This document shows, in pieces, positions 8,793-18,885 of a DNA stretch of 64,000 bases. The notes below the pieces were generated by a model. The model was not told where the DNA came from. It did no database searches and was given only the letters and a program-made list of their open reading frames with translations. Source of the stretch: Bacteroidota bacterium (lineage in GTDB: Bacteria; Bacteroidota; Bacteroidia; Chitinophagales; Chitinophagaceae); assembly GCA_016712665.1 (NCBI GenBank), contig JADJQP010000005.1, positions 62,001 to 126,000 on the forward strand, given 5' to 3'. Every line of letters starts with the position of its first letter. Positions within the stretch are counted from its first letter, which is position 1. Position numbers and translations under genes: made by a program.

Positions 8793-10628
8793 CTATTTCT
8801 TAATATTCTTTATGATGGTTTCTATGGTTGTCGGATCGTTGTCGAAACCTCCATGCGAAGTGCTTTTTGAAAAAACGCTCGGACTATAATATGATTTTAT
8901 GGCAGGAATAGCATAACGGGCATCCTTTTCAAAAAATTTCTGCATCCCTAAAATGGGCGTTTTCTTACCGGGTTCAAAGGAATTAGAAACCAAATACAAT
9001 AATGATTTGGAATAGATGGAACAATTGTCTTTCTTTTCTACATCATCGCTCAGATGAAATTGAAAATAGCGACCGACCTTTTTATTTTGAATGGCCTTGT
9101 AAATGGTTTCGTCAAAAAGTTTATTGGTAACAGCGGGTGCCATAAAATGAATTGATTTAAAGGTCCATCCCGCACTAATTAATTTCTGTACTAAAAAACT
9201 ATGCACAATACTACCGGCAGAATGACCAATGAGGTGAATATTGATATTGTTTTTCAGTTCACTCTTTGGCGACATCGCATATTTATATAAAAGCTGTCCG
9301 CCGCTATCCTTGTTATAGCTTATGGCCTGGGCATTTTCTTTCATTTCACCCCATATTTTAATACCTAATAATGCAACCAATCTTTCTAATCTTTCATCTT
9401 TCCAGTTCACCATTTTATCCCAAATCCCACCTGTCATTCGAGGCTCTCTACCCAATATATTATCCTCCACAATATTCTTTATGGTGTTGAAAATATCCGT
9501 TTCCCACATCAGCATAATGGGAAATATTTGGGCGTCATACAGTTTCTTACACCATACAGCATAGCTATCTGCAGCCGATTTTTCACCTACCAATCCTCCG
9601 TGGGCATATAAGGCAATATCAATTGGCTTATTTTTCAAGCCCCATCTCTCTCTAGCAATTGCCGCATGTTGGGTTACCAATGCCTCAATATCCATTTCAG
9701 TAGTACGGTATTCACCTGAGTTACTAAGTCGACCATTATTTTCCATATCAATAATAAAAGGATCCAACTCTCTCTTTTTTAAGGTCGGGTCGTTTGCAAT
9801 GGAAACTTTATTTCTTTTATCCAACCTAAGTGTTGCCGAATGCGCAATAGTAAGATGCAAGTCGGTAGCGACACCCATCTGTGCCACCCAACAATCCATT
9901 GCATTCATTTGCCAATCCTCATAGGTCAACACAGCTAGTCCATCAGTCCCCCAGCTTTTGCCCCATGAATTTTGCACAATAAATCCGGTTTGATTATATC
10001 CTATTATCACAAAGGCATGTCCCCCATCGTCTTCATTAACTTTCAAGTGGGGTATTTCAAGATAGGAATGTCTTTTTGATTTCTTCAAATCATTCCACCC
10101 TTCATGGCAAATGGCACTCGCATATAAAATTCCAAGATCATTAATAGCGCAATGCATATCTTCAATACTTCTGGTATCGACCCTATAGTAGGCTCCTAAT
10201 GGGTTATTGACCGAATTGAGCCACCAATCACCTTCCTGAGCGGTAATGTCGGGTTTTGGCATGGGCATGCTTTTCCAAAAACTTTTTTCGCAAACGCCAT
10301 GCTTATGCCAACCCTTAATAGCACCTCGCAAGCTGGAACCTTCATCTTTTTTATATCCCGGATACTCATCATATCGTCGTGCCATAGAGTATAGCATAAA
10401 GGGAGATGCCTCAAAATTACTTTTCTGTTTATCGGTCCTTCGTATCAGGAAATTAACCATGGTAGAAAGTGCAAAACCAGTACATGCATTGGTATTTTTT
10501 TGATCCAAAATGGGGAGATGTAATTGTTGCATATAGCTCCTTTCCGGAGCCGTGCTTACAGAAGGTTGATACATTCTATCTCTGATATCCAACTTATCTG
10601 GTACCACATTGTTAATTCTAGTTTTCAT
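8793..10628 (-). CDS. Papain-like (C1) peptidase fused to an alpha/beta-hydrolase
   Basis: A 611-residue two-domain protein with no signal peptide, so probably cytoplasmic. I chose the ATG at 10628 (MKTRINNVVPDK), because the longer frame to 10673 adds 15 residues unlike the family. The first domain has the papain triad: Cys49 in NTNACTGFA, His204 in DGGHAFVIIGYN and Asn220 in VQNSWGKSWG. The second domain, from about 325, has an oxyanion-type AHGG motif, nucleophile Ser470 in GHSAG, and a late SHGGFDND that could supply the His. The upstream 345 bases to mdh hold only that gene's promoter. The biological role is unknown. Confidence 0.85.
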   Translation of the reverse strand: MKTRINNVVPDKLDIRDRMYQPSVSTAPERSYMQQLHLPILDQKNTNACTGFALSTMVNFLIRRTDKQKSNFEASPFMLYSMARRYDEYPGYKKDEGSSLRGAIKGWHKHGVCEKSFWKSMPMPKPDITAQEGDWWLNSVNNPLGAYYRVDTRSIEDMHCAINDLGILYASAICHEGWNDLKKSKRHSYLEIPHLKVNEDDGGHAFVIIGYNQTGFIVQNSWGKSWGTDGLAVLTYEDWQMNAMDCWVAQMGVATDLHLTIAHSATLRLDKRNKVSIANDPTLKKRELDPFIIDMENNGRLSNSGEYRTTEMDIEALVTQHAAIARERWGLKNKPIDIALYAHGGLVGEKSAADSYAVWCKKLYDAQIFPIMLMWETDIFNTIKNIVEDNILGREPRMTGGIWDKMVNWKDERLERLVALLGIKIWGEMKENAQAISYNKDSGGQLLYKYAMSPKSELKNNINIHLIGHSAGSIVHSFLVQKLISAGWTFKSIHFMAPAVTNKLFDETIYKAIQNKKVGRYFQFHLSDDVEKKDNCSIYSKSLLYLVSNSFEPGKKTPILGMQKFFEKDARYAIPAIKSYYSPSVFSKSTSHGGFDNDPTTIETIIKNIKK

Positions 10629-10926
10629 AGTATATATTGATTTTGTTGATGCCAAGGTACAATAAATTATCATTAAATTGCACGGTGTTGTTACAAGAAT
10701 TAGCTGCTCATTTCATAGAAATTAGTTACACACTACTAAACGAAAATGACAGAAGAAAAGCAATTTAGTCCACCCTTTACAACTTGCAATATCATTATCG
10801 CCCATCGCCGGTAATTTAAAGTAACTGAAAAGCCGAACCACAGCACCAAAACAGGAAAATGACAGAAATCATTTGATAAATGGCGCGATGCTTTTAATAA
10901 TTTTTCAAATTGCAATTTTTTCAAAT

Positions 10927-10934
10927 TACCTTTG
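10927..10934 (+). promoter_or_regulatory. -7 box of the mdh promoter
   Basis: TACCTTTG matches the Bacteroidota -7 consensus exactly and lies 39 bases before the mdh ATG. The -33 region is AT-rich without a clear TTG. The rest of the 10629-10973 gap shows nothing else I can support. Confidence 0.6.
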
Positions 10935-10973
10935 CACCACTTTTTTAAAAATCACAAATAAATTTTAACAAAC

Positions 10974-11909
10974 ATGAAAGTAACAGTAGTAGGCGCAGGC
11001 GCAGTAGGAGCCACTTGTGCCGATAATATCGCCCGTAAGCAACTTTGCGATGAGTTGGTAATTGTTGACATTAAAGATGGAGTGGCAGAAGGCAAGGCGA
11101 TGGACCTAATGCAAACGGCTCAATTAGAAGGCTTTGATACCAAAATTATCGGTAGCACCAACGATTATTCTAAAACCGCAGGAACAGATGTAGTGGTTAT
11201 TACTTCTGGAATTCCTCGAAAACCCGGTATGACACGTGAAGAATTAATCGGAATCAACGCCGGTATTGTAAAAAATGTAAGTCAAAGTATACTTGACAAA
11301 AGCCCTGATGCTATTATTATTGTTATTTCAAATCCTATGGATACCATGACCTACCTCGCTTTGAAGAGCACGGGTATTTCAAAGCATAAAATTATTGGTA
11401 TGGGTGGCATCCTTGACAGTGCACGATACAGATACAATTTAAGTAAAGCCCTCAATTGTTCACCGAATGATTTGCAGGCAAGTGTTATTGGAGGTCATGG
11501 CGATACCACTATGATTCCACTTACTCGATTGGCTACATATATGGGAATGCCTGTTTCAAACTTTGCAAGTGCAGACGTTTTAGAAAAAGTGGCAGCCGAT
11601 ACCATGGTTGGAGGCGCGACGCTTACCGGTTTGCTAGGTACCAGTGCTTGGTATGCTCCTGGTTCTGCCGGATCGATGTTGGTTGAAACCATTGTTCGAA
11701 ATGAAAGACGACTAGTTCCTTGTTGTGTGGCGTTAGATGGCGAATACGGACAAAGCGATATCTGCTTAGGTGTACCGGTAATTGTTGGTAGAAATGGATG
11801 GGAAAGCATTGTGGATTATAAATTAAATGCTGATGAGCAGGCTGCTTTCAATAAATCTGCAGATGCTGTACGAAATATGAATGAAATACTAAGTACCCTC
11901 AATTTATAA
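10974..11909 (+). CDS. mdh: Malate dehydrogenase
   Basis: NAD-dependent oxidation of malate to oxaloacetate in the citric acid cycle. The 311-residue protein starts with the Rossmann loop VGAGAVGATCADNIA. Substrate-binding Arg82 and Arg88 (GIPRKPGMTR), Asn120, Arg151 (LDSARYR) and catalytic His175 (IGGHGDTTM) are all present. The Arg82 context and length point to the lactate-dehydrogenase-like malate dehydrogenase type and not to a lactate dehydrogenase. It has its own -7 box and a hairpin terminator, so it is probably monocistronic. Confidence 0.96.
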   Translation: MKVTVVGAGAVGATCADNIARKQLCDELVIVDIKDGVAEGKAMDLMQTAQLEGFDTKIIGSTNDYSKTAGTDVVVITSGIPRKPGMTREELIGINAGIVKNVSQSILDKSPDAIIIVISNPMDTMTYLALKSTGISKHKIIGMGGILDSARYRYNLSKALNCSPNDLQASVIGGHGDTTMIPLTRLATYMGMPVSNFASADVLEKVAADTMVGGATLTGLLGTSAWYAPGSAGSMLVETIVRNERRLVPCCVALDGEYGQSDICLGVPVIVGRNGWESIVDYKLNADEQAAFNKSADAVRNMNEILSTLNL

Positions 11910-11930
11910 ATCATTTTATAAAAACATTCC

Positions 11931-11963
11931 AATAGGCTTCGAGAATTCGGAGCCTATTTTTTT
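11931..11963 (+). terminator. Rho-independent terminator of mdh
   Basis: An inverted repeat AATAGGCT / AGCCTATT with a 12-base loop and a following T7 tract lies 22 bases after the mdh stop. Confidence 0.85.
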
Positions 11964-12139
11964 ATGGTAGGCAGTAATTCCCTTCCATCATCCATGAACG
12001 TGCCATTTGCCCAAAATTAATTATACAACAGTATTCTGGTGGCAGTTGCCTCTATTTTTAATTTGGCAAAAAGTGGAAGTGATTATTTTCGTTGCTACCA
12101 TATTGCAATTATTTTTACCTTTAGTGTCAAATTGAATCC

Positions 12140-13312
12140 TTGTTTAAAAACATTACACGCAGCATCCTGATTATTTCATTGATTAGCCTTTTCAATGATT
12201 TTAGTAGCGAAATGATATACCCTATCCTGCCGTTGTATTTGGCGCAAATTGGATATGGAGGTTTGTTTATTGGTATTTTAGAGGGGATTGCTGAATTGAT
12301 AGCAGGTCTTACTAAAATATATACCGGCAGCTTATCGGATTCCATGCAACGGAGACTCCCTTTTGTAAATATCGGTTACGCATTGAGTGTAGTATCGCGA
12401 CCAATAATTGCACTTACAAAAATTACTGGGATTATCTTTTTGGGAAGAGGCCTTGATAAGATTGGAAAGGGTATTAGAACCTCAGCGAGAGACGCTTTGT
12501 TGGCTGACGAATGCCGTCCCGAAAACCGAGCGGAGGTATTTGGTTTCCACCGATCTATGGATACTATTGGTGCTATTTTAGGCCCTCTTGTAGCAATGGC
12601 TTATTTGTATTATCATCCTGAAGATTATAAAACGATCTTCTTTATTTCCTTGTTGCCAGGTGTTATTGTTGTTGCCTTAACGTTTTGCATCAAAGAAAAG
12701 AGAATAGACACAAACAACCAGGGCAAATCGAACTACTCCATTAAAAAGAACTTTTCCTTTTATAAAATAGCCCCTAAACCTTATCTTACTTTATTAGTAT
12801 TTGTTTTTTTATTTGCTTTGATTAACAGCTCCGATATGTTTTTATTACTGCGAGCTAAAGAAAGTGGCTTATCAGAGTCAGAGGTCTTAATGTTGTACAT
12901 CCTTTTTAATTTGATATTTGCCATTTCTGCATTTCCGCTGGGCAAAATTGCAGATCGAATGAATAAAATAACCATACTTAGTTTGGGTTTGGGCATGTAT
13001 GCATTTGCCTATTTATTGATGGCCTTACAGCCATTTGGGATTTCAATTTATATAGCATTTTGCCTGTATGGTTTGTACTATGCGTTTACCCAAGGCATCA
13101 TTAAAGTACTACTTCTCGAAAGAGTTTCATCGGAATACAAATCCAATGCGATTGGATTTTATGATGGTATCAACAGTTTGGTGCTTTTACTTGCTAACGC
13201 ACTTGCGGGAATAATTTGGTATCAATTCGGTGCCGCTATCATGTTGGCTGGTACCGGACTAATGGCCGCTCTACTGGCAGTGGCTCTCTTTATCTATTAC
13301 AGGGGGAAATAA
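12140..13312 (+). CDS. MFS transporter
   Basis: A 390-residue major facilitator superfamily carrier with about twelve hydrophobic segments. The conserved MFS loop appears as GSLSDSMQRR after segment 2, and FLGRGLDKIGKGIRTSARDA is a stretch seen in a Bacteroidota/Proteobacteria MFS clade of unknown substrate. The reading frame begins with TTG at 12140; there is no upstream in-frame ATG, and the next ATG would remove half of the first membrane segment. It converges directly on the TerB-like gene, with stop codons abutting at 13312/13313. Confidence 0.85.
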   Translation: MFKNITRSILIISLISLFNDFSSEMIYPILPLYLAQIGYGGLFIGILEGIAELIAGLTKIYTGSLSDSMQRRLPFVNIGYALSVVSRPIIALTKITGIIFLGRGLDKIGKGIRTSARDALLADECRPENRAEVFGFHRSMDTIGAILGPLVAMAYLYYHPEDYKTIFFISLLPGVIVVALTFCIKEKRIDTNNQGKSNYSIKKNFSFYKIAPKPYLTLLVFVFLFALINSSDMFLLLRAKESGLSESEVLMLYILFNLIFAISAFPLGKIADRMNKITILSLGLGMYAFAYLLMALQPFGISIYIAFCLYGLYYAFTQGIIKVLLLERVSSEYKSNAIGFYDGINSLVLLLANALAGIIWYQFGAAIMLAGTGLMAALLAVALFIYYRGK

Positions 13313-13675
13313 TTATTCTCTCTCATAATCCCAAGCATTAAAGAGTATCTTCAAATATTCATTTTCGGTTTCAGATACATTTTCATCTGCCTTTATAAGA
13401 TAGACTGCAAATTTCAAAAAATTGACACGCTCCTCTTCTGTTGAATCGTCGTAAAAATCGTCGATACACTTTATAAAATGAGGCAACCACTCATCATGAA
13501 TGAGGCCGCTAATTACTTCCATTTCACGATCGAGATCTACCTTGAACGGAAATTCCTGAAATAAGTATTCTCTAATAATTTTTTCTTCTTCAATGTGAAA
13601 TTCATAATCAAGCGCCGACAACAACATCAACAAATGGTATCCTGCGATGGTCTTATTATATCTTCTTTTCGTCAT
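13313..13675 (-). CDS. TerB-like protein
   Basis: A 120-residue, acidic, all-helical protein. The layout (YHLLMLLSALDYEFHIEEEK near the start, then LIKADENVSETENEYLKIL near the end) resembles the TerB/COG3793 fold, where paired helices carry acidic metal-binding residues. The domain is common in Bacteroidota as a stand-alone protein whose function is not established. It lies just downstream of ald on the same strand, with a 7-base gap, and may be co-transcribed. Confidence 0.75.
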   Translation of the reverse strand: MTKRRYNKTIAGYHLLMLLSALDYEFHIEEEKIIREYLFQEFPFKVDLDREMEVISGLIHDEWLPHFIKCIDDFYDDSTEEERVNFLKFAVYLIKADENVSETENEYLKILFNAWDYERE

Positions 13676-13682
13676 AGATGTT

Positions 13683-14903
13683 TTATAAATTCGAGGACAA
13701 TATAAGATTTAAGTCCGTAAATTTAAAGTCAAACTTTTGTGAAAGCACCTTGCTGGTCATTTTGCCTTTATACATATAGGTTGCCGCTAAAAGGCCGGGT
13801 TTATTATGTAAAATATGATTCGCACTGCCAACGGTATTGGTACAAGATAAAATAAGTGGCATGAGTATATTGCTGATCGCAGTGGAGGCAGTTCGCGAAA
13901 CCCCACTTGCAATATTGGGTACACAATAATGCACTACGCCATGCTTTTCGAAGGTCGGTTCCTCATGTGAAGTTAATGAGGACGTTTCGAAACATCCACC
14001 ATTATCAATACTCACATCGATAATAACTGCACCTGAACGCATTCTTTCAATCATTTGTTCGCTCACTACCATTGGAACGATACCTTTTACAGGTTTTAGA
14101 GCTCCGATGGCAACATCGGCTTCTTCTAATGCAGAGGCCAATTGTATGGGATCGATTACAGATGTATACACCGTTTGCCCCACTGTTTTTTGCAACCTCA
14201 TGAGCCGATAAATGGAATTGTCAAAAACCTTTACTTGGGCACCACAACCAAGGGCGGTACGCGTAGCGTACTCCCCTACCATTCCAGCGCCGATAATAAC
14301 TACATTGGCTGGTGGAACGCCGGCAATTCCTCCTAACAAAATCCCATTTCCATCATGATTATTGCTCAAATATTTTGCCGCAATTTGTATCGAAAAAACA
14401 CCGGCTATTTGGCTCATAGAGCGCACAATTGGATAATTTCCCGCATCGTCCTTAATATTTCCTAAGGCTATGCCAATAATTTTTTTATCAATACATTTTT
14501 TGACATACTCTTTAGTAAGTGATGGAATATGAATGGGTGAAAAAATCATCTGTCCTTCTTTCAATAATTCCAACTCATCGTGGTTTATTGGTGCCGTTTT
14601 CAATATGATGTCAGCATTGAATATTTCCTTTTTATCATACACAATTTCAGCTCCTGCTTCCGAATAATCTTTATCGCTAAATGAAGAGGCGATACCCGCA
14701 TGATGCTCCACCACCACTCGATTCCCATTGTTTACAATAACAGCAACTGCCTGTGGTGTCAGTGCAATTCGGTTTTCTTGAAAGGAATTTTCTTTTGGAA
14801 TGCCAATAAAAACAGCTTTCTTCTTTATATCATATTCCAAGGTTTCCTCCAAAGGATTATAAGAATATGATACATTAATAACGGGTTTATTTCGTGCATC
14901 CAT
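13683..14903 (-). CDS. ald: Alanine dehydrogenase
   Basis: NAD-dependent oxidative deamination of alanine to pyruvate. The N-terminal catalytic domain shows IGIPKENSFQENRIALTP, and the Rossmann domain shows VVIIGAGMVGEYATRTALGCG. The C-terminal part has the GVSRTAS region typical of alanine dehydrogenase/PNT enzymes. I start it at the ATG at 14903 (MDARNKP); a TTG three codons upstream is possible. About 406 residues, slightly longer than classical Ald (about 370) because of an N-terminal extension usual in Bacteroidota. The TerB-like gene follows closely. Confidence 0.9.
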   Translation of the reverse strand: MDARNKPVINVSYSYNPLEETLEYDIKKKAVFIGIPKENSFQENRIALTPQAVAVIVNNGNRVVVEHHAGIASSFSDKDYSEAGAEIVYDKKEIFNADIILKTAPINHDELELLKEGQMIFSPIHIPSLTKEYVKKCIDKKIIGIALGNIKDDAGNYPIVRSMSQIAGVFSIQIAAKYLSNNHDGNGILLGGIAGVPPANVVIIGAGMVGEYATRTALGCGAQVKVFDNSIYRLMRLQKTVGQTVYTSVIDPIQLASALEEADVAIGALKPVKGIVPMVVSEQMIERMRSGAVIIDVSIDNGGCFETSSLTSHEEPTFEKHGVVHYCVPNIASGVSRTASTAISNILMPLILSCTNTVGSANHILHNKPGLLAATYMYKGKMTSKVLSQKFDFKFTDLNLILSSNL

Positions 14904-14935
14904 AAAAAACAATTGGGATTGTAAAAATATATAAA

Positions 14936-15709
14936 TTAAATGGCTATTGAAAGCATATCATACGCTAATTTAATTCCTGATGGCAATTCTTTTGAGACGT
15001 CTTCATGCCTACCCATTTGATGACTAATATGGGTTAAAAATGTTTGGTCGACGTCCAACTCCTGCGACAATGAGATAGCCTCATCTAGTGTAAAATGGGA
15101 AATATGAGTTTCTCTTCGCAAGGCATTTAATACCAAATATTTGGAGTCTCTCACCTTTTCTTTTTCACTTTCTGAAATAAAATTAGCATCCGTGATGTAG
15201 GTGAAATTATTAAAGCGAAATCCCAAAACCGGCATTTTGTAATGCATTACCTCAATAGCCACCAAATTAATGTCCCCGATTTGAATGGTCGACTGCGCAT
15301 CGATAGTATTCAGATTCACCTTAGGAATGCCCGGATATTGGCTATTTTGAAAAATATAAGAGAATTCCTGCTTAATAACCTCCTGTGTAAATTCAGTTGC
15401 GTAGATTTCGGTGGCCGTCTGTTGAAAATGATTAAAGGCTCGTACATCATCAAGACCCGCCAAGTGGTCTTTATGGGAGTGTGTATACACCAAAGCATCC
15501 AGCTTCTTTATACCACATGCCAACATTTGTTGTCTGAAATCAGGACCGCTGTCAATAACAACCGTGGTTGTATCCGTTTCAATTAGTAAGGAACAACGAA
15601 GCCTTTTGTCCCTAGCATCTTGCGACATACAGACCGGACAATCACAAGCAATAACCGGTACGCCCTGCGATGTACCAGTGCCCAAAAATGTAACTTTCAA
15701 ATTTTGCAT
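14936..15709 (-). CDS. MBL-fold metallo-hydrolase (PhnP/lipoate-type)
   Basis: A 257-residue metallo-beta-lactamase fold protein. It has FLGTGTSQGVPVIACDCPVC at the N-terminus, the metal motif HSHKDHLAG, an Asp in DSGPDF, and later His residues (LTHISHQMGRH). The Cys-rich start and the general layout are those of the PhnP / RNase Z-like cyclic phosphodiesterase group. Its exact substrate is unknown. The ATG at 15709 is preferred to a TTG one codon upstream. It is divergent from pdhB and lies 32 bases upstream of ald on the same strand. Confidence 0.88.
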   Translation of the reverse strand: MQNLKVTFLGTGTSQGVPVIACDCPVCMSQDARDKRLRCSLLIETDTTTVVIDSGPDFRQQMLACGIKKLDALVYTHSHKDHLAGLDDVRAFNHFQQTATEIYATEFTQEVIKQEFSYIFQNSQYPGIPKVNLNTIDAQSTIQIGDINLVAIEVMHYKMPVLGFRFNNFTYITDANFISESEKEKVRDSKYLVLNALRRETHISHFTLDEAISLSQELDVDQTFLTHISHQMGRHEDVSKELPSGIKLAYDMLSIAI

Positions 15710-15904
15710 CAATTTAGTACCAACGAAGATACAAAGTGAACGGGAAAAAATACGGCCTTATTTATCAAATCGGAAAGGCTATTTCAGGTTCGATCCTATT
15801 AAACAAGACCGATCAATTATCAAAAAACAATGATATTTTATTTTGCAAAAAATAATCTAAATAAGTGTGTGAATCATTACTTTTACACCCAAAATGTAAC
15901 TAGC

Positions 15905-16888
15905 ATGAGAGAAATTGCCTTTAGACAAGCCTTACGAGAAGCAATGCAGGAAGAAATGCGATTAGATGAGAATGTATTTCTTATGGGCGAAGAGGTGGCT
16001 GAATACAATGGTGCCTATAAGGTGAGCCAAGGCATGCTTGATGAATTTGGTCCCAAAAGAATTATTGATACTCCCATTGCAGAACTTGGATTTGCCGCTA
16101 TAGCAGTAGGAGCTGCATCCAATGGTCTTAAACCTATTGTCGAATTTATGACATGGAATTTTGCAGTATTACCACTAGACCAAATTTTTAATCATGCGTC
16201 AAAAATGCTTGCAATGAGTGGTGGGCAGTTTCATTGCCCGATTGTGTTTCGTGGTCCTAACGGATCGGCAGGACAGCTAGGTGCGCAGCACTCAACAGCG
16301 TTTGAAAGTTGGTATGCAAATATTCCGGGTTTAAAAGTCATTTCAGTTTCTAATCCTTATGACGCAAAAGGTTTGCTGAAAAGCGCTATCAGAGATTTAG
16401 ATCCGGTAGTATTTATGGAAAGTGAAGTGATGTATGGCGATATGGGGCATGTGCCTGAAGAAGAATATCTCATTCCAATCGGAAAAGCAGATATCAAAAG
16501 AGCAGGTACTGATGTTACCATTGTGTCCTACAATAAAACCATGAAGGTGGCTTTAAATGCAGCTGCTGCCTTAGAAAAAGAAGGAATTAGTGCAGAAGTA
16601 ATTGACCTGAGAACCATACGACCACTAGATATTGATACGATTGTTCATTCTGTAAAGAAAACGAATCGTTTGGTGGTAGTGGAAGAACAATGGCCCTTTG
16701 GAAGTGTCTCTTCTGAGATTACATACAGAGTTCAAAAGGATGCTTTTGATTATTTAGACGCGCCGATCCGAAGAATTTGTAATACCGATACCAGCATGCA
16801 CTACGCTTCCAACTTAGTAGCTGCGCATCTTCCGGATATGGATCGAACCGTTAAGGCGGTTAAGGATATTATGTATGCACGTAAGTAG
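15905..16888 (+). CDS. pdhB: Pyruvate dehydrogenase E1 component, beta subunit
   Basis: Beta subunit of the thiamine-diphosphate E1 of the pyruvate dehydrogenase complex, which makes acetyl-CoA. The start is placed at the ATG at 15905 (MREIAFRQALREAM); 25 codons further upstream are open but do not resemble the family. Landmarks are LMGEEVAEYNGAYKVSQG, DTPIAELGFAAIAVGAA, GPNGSAGQLGAQHS and LRTIRPLDIDTI. The length of 327 residues is normal. The alpha subunit is not adjacent, as is common in Bacteroidota. Confidence 0.95.
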   Translation: MREIAFRQALREAMQEEMRLDENVFLMGEEVAEYNGAYKVSQGMLDEFGPKRIIDTPIAELGFAAIAVGAASNGLKPIVEFMTWNFAVLPLDQIFNHASKMLAMSGGQFHCPIVFRGPNGSAGQLGAQHSTAFESWYANIPGLKVISVSNPYDAKGLLKSAIRDLDPVVFMESEVMYGDMGHVPEEEYLIPIGKADIKRAGTDVTIVSYNKTMKVALNAAAALEKEGISAEVIDLRTIRPLDIDTIVHSVKKTNRLVVVEEQWPFGSVSSEITYRVQKDAFDYLDAPIRRICNTDTSMHYASNLVAAHLPDMDRTVKAVKDIMYARK

Positions 16889-16936
16889 TACGATACAATT
16901 CCGTATAAGAGATTCGCATGGCAAGCAACTCAATAC

Positions 16937-17588
16937 ATGACCGGCATTATAGACAATATTTATTGTATTAGCGGATTAGGCGCCGACTACAGGGCTTTCC
17001 AAAACCTGCAATTACCCGGCTATCAGCTCAAGCATATTCAATGGATGCCTATTTCCTCTACTGAATCACTTGAAAGCTATACAAAAAATTGTTACTTCAA
17101 ATTGAGGAGAAAAACCCTATATTGATGGGACTTTCTTTTGGGGGCATTATTGCTACCGAAATGGCAAAACAAATTCAAACGAGGAAGGTAATCCTCATTT
17201 CTTCCATTAAATCCCACAAAGAATTGCCATTCTATTTTAAATGGCTTGGAAAGCTTCACTTTCACCAAATGATTCCCAATTCCTTTTTCAAGAATACAAA
17301 CCCGATAACAAACTGGCTTTTTGGAGCTGCTTCGCTTGCTGATAAAAAATTACTGCAGAATGTTTTTAGGGAGAATGAACCTTCTTTTTAAGGTGGTGTA
17401 TAGGAGCCATAGCAAGTTGGAAAAACAATAGCAGCATCCCGGACACCTATCATATTCACGGTAGTGCAGATCGTCTATTCCCGATAGCCTTCATTACGCA
17501 TTATCAAGTAATCAAGAAGGGCGGACATTTAATGATTTTGAACAAATCGATTGAGATATCAAAACTCATTTTGGATATACTCAAATAA
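16937..17588 (+). CDS. Alpha/beta-hydrolase, two homopolymer frameshifts
   Basis: A small hydrolase of about 217 residues, read across two breaks. The N-terminus is YCISGLGADYRAFQNL, then the nucleophile elbow GLSFGGI, then HGSADRLFP with the Asp and KKGGHLMIL with the His. One A is missing in the A6 run 17083-17088 and one T in the T5 run 17385-17389; restoring each gives a continuous protein through FLRWCIGAIASWKN to the stop at 17586-17588. Both losses are in homopolymers, so I take this as one intact gene in the organism. Substrate unknown. Confidence 0.8.
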
Positions 17589-17692
17589 GGGGAGCCCGAA
17601 ACCAGCACGTTCGTTTACATAGAGTGTTAAATTTCATAAAAAACCGCATTTCGTTTCTTCTAAGCGATTATTTTTTATATTTTTGAACGCTT

Positions 17693-18570
17693 ATGAGCAA
17701 TGATCCTATTGTAGATACAAAAATCAAGCGGGGAAAAGCCACTTATACCTATTCCATAATAGGCGTCGCCTTGGTGTTGTTTTTGCTGGGGTCCTTGGGG
17801 TGGCTGGTAATTAACGCAGGCGAGCTTTCGAAATCATTTAAAGAGAATATTGAAATTTCGGTGATATTAAATGATAATACTAGAGATGAGATGGCCGTCA
17901 AGCTAAAAGATATTATTGACAAGCAGCCATTTACCAAATCATCGCAATATATTACAAAGGACAAAGCTGCGGAACAATTTAAAAAGGATTTTGGTGAAGA
18001 TTTTTTGCAGGTTCTCGATTATAATCCACTGTATACTTCTGTCAACTTCCATCTAAAGTCAGACTATATGAATACAGATAGTTTGATAAAAATTGAAAAA
18101 TTTTTGTTGCAAAGCAATGTGGTTCGTGAGGTCTTTTATCAAAAGAATTTGGTAGATATTATGAATAGCAATGTCCGAAGAATTGGCTATGTTATTTTAG
18201 CTATCTCCCTATTCTTATTTTTTCGGTAATCATTCTGATAGATAATACCATCCGACTTGCCATGTTTAGCAATCGTTTTTTAATAAAAACGATGCAAATG
18301 GTGGGTGCCACTCGATGGTTTATTGCCAAGCCCTTTAATATCAGAAGCGTAATAAATGGCATTATTAGTGCCGCAATTGCTATTATTGGTATTTTAACAT
18401 TGAAATTTTTTGCAGAGAGTTGGCTACCAGAGTTGAAAGTATTGGCCAATACCCAATGGCTCATTATTTTGTGCTTAAGCATTTTAGCATTGGGTATTTT
18501 TATATCTTTGTTGAGTACACATCGATCGGTAATAAAGTATCTTCGCTCACAATTAGATGATTTATATTAA
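17693..18570 (+). CDS. ftsX: Cell division protein FtsX (permease-like), frame interrupted
   Basis: FtsX is the membrane partner of the FtsE ATPase and controls peptidoglycan hydrolases at the septum. The first part has a cytoplasmic N-terminus, one membrane segment and the periplasmic domain (ENIEISVILNDNT). The second part has the three C-terminal membrane segments and the family stretch MVGATRWFIAKPF. The frame breaks at the T6 run 18218-18223; one more T joins FLFFSVIILIDNTIRLAMF. It is followed by DUF3098 and uppP, the usual Bacteroidota order. A broken ftsX would be very harmful, which argues for a sequence error. Confidence 0.88.
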
Positions 18571-18591
18571 ACAGTAAACTACATTCATTTT

Positions 18592-18885
18592 ATGTCCACT
18601 ACAAAACAAACAGCAGAATCAGGTATGGCAAATAACGTAAATCGGCAATTCCTATTTTCAAAGGAAAACTTTACATTGATGTTCGCAGGCTTAGCAGTAA
18701 TTGTGTTAGGTTTCATTTTAATGATGGGTGGCAAAAGCAGTGACCCAAAGGTATTTAACGAATCAGAAATATATAGCAGCTTGCGTATTACGGTGGCGCC
18801 CATTTTGGTATTGTTGGGACTAGTAATAGAAGGCTATGCCATTATGAAAAACCTAAAGCATAACATCTATTTTATTCCATTTTAA
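18592..18885 (+). CDS. DUF3098 membrane protein
   Basis: A 97-residue protein with two hydrophobic segments (LMFAGLAVIVLGFILMMGG and VAPILVLLGLVIEGYAIM). Its position between ftsX and uppP is conserved in Bacteroidota. The stop overlaps the uppP start by one base (TAATG), which suggests translational coupling. Function unknown, probably linked to the cell envelope by its context. Confidence 0.88.
   Translation: MSTTKQTAESGMANNVNRQFLFSKENFTLMFAGLAVIVLGFILMMGGKSSDPKVFNESEIYSSLRITVAPILVLLGLVIEGYAIMKNLKHNIYFIPF

Noticed and set aside
10736..10924. Small minus-strand open frame between the papain-like gene and mdh
   Set aside because: It covers the mdh promoter region, has no recognisable motif and shows no start context.
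18210..18232. Programmed frameshifting in ftsX at a T6 run
   Set aside because: The same kind of one-base loss occurs in more than twenty unrelated genes here, so a general sequence error explains it better.
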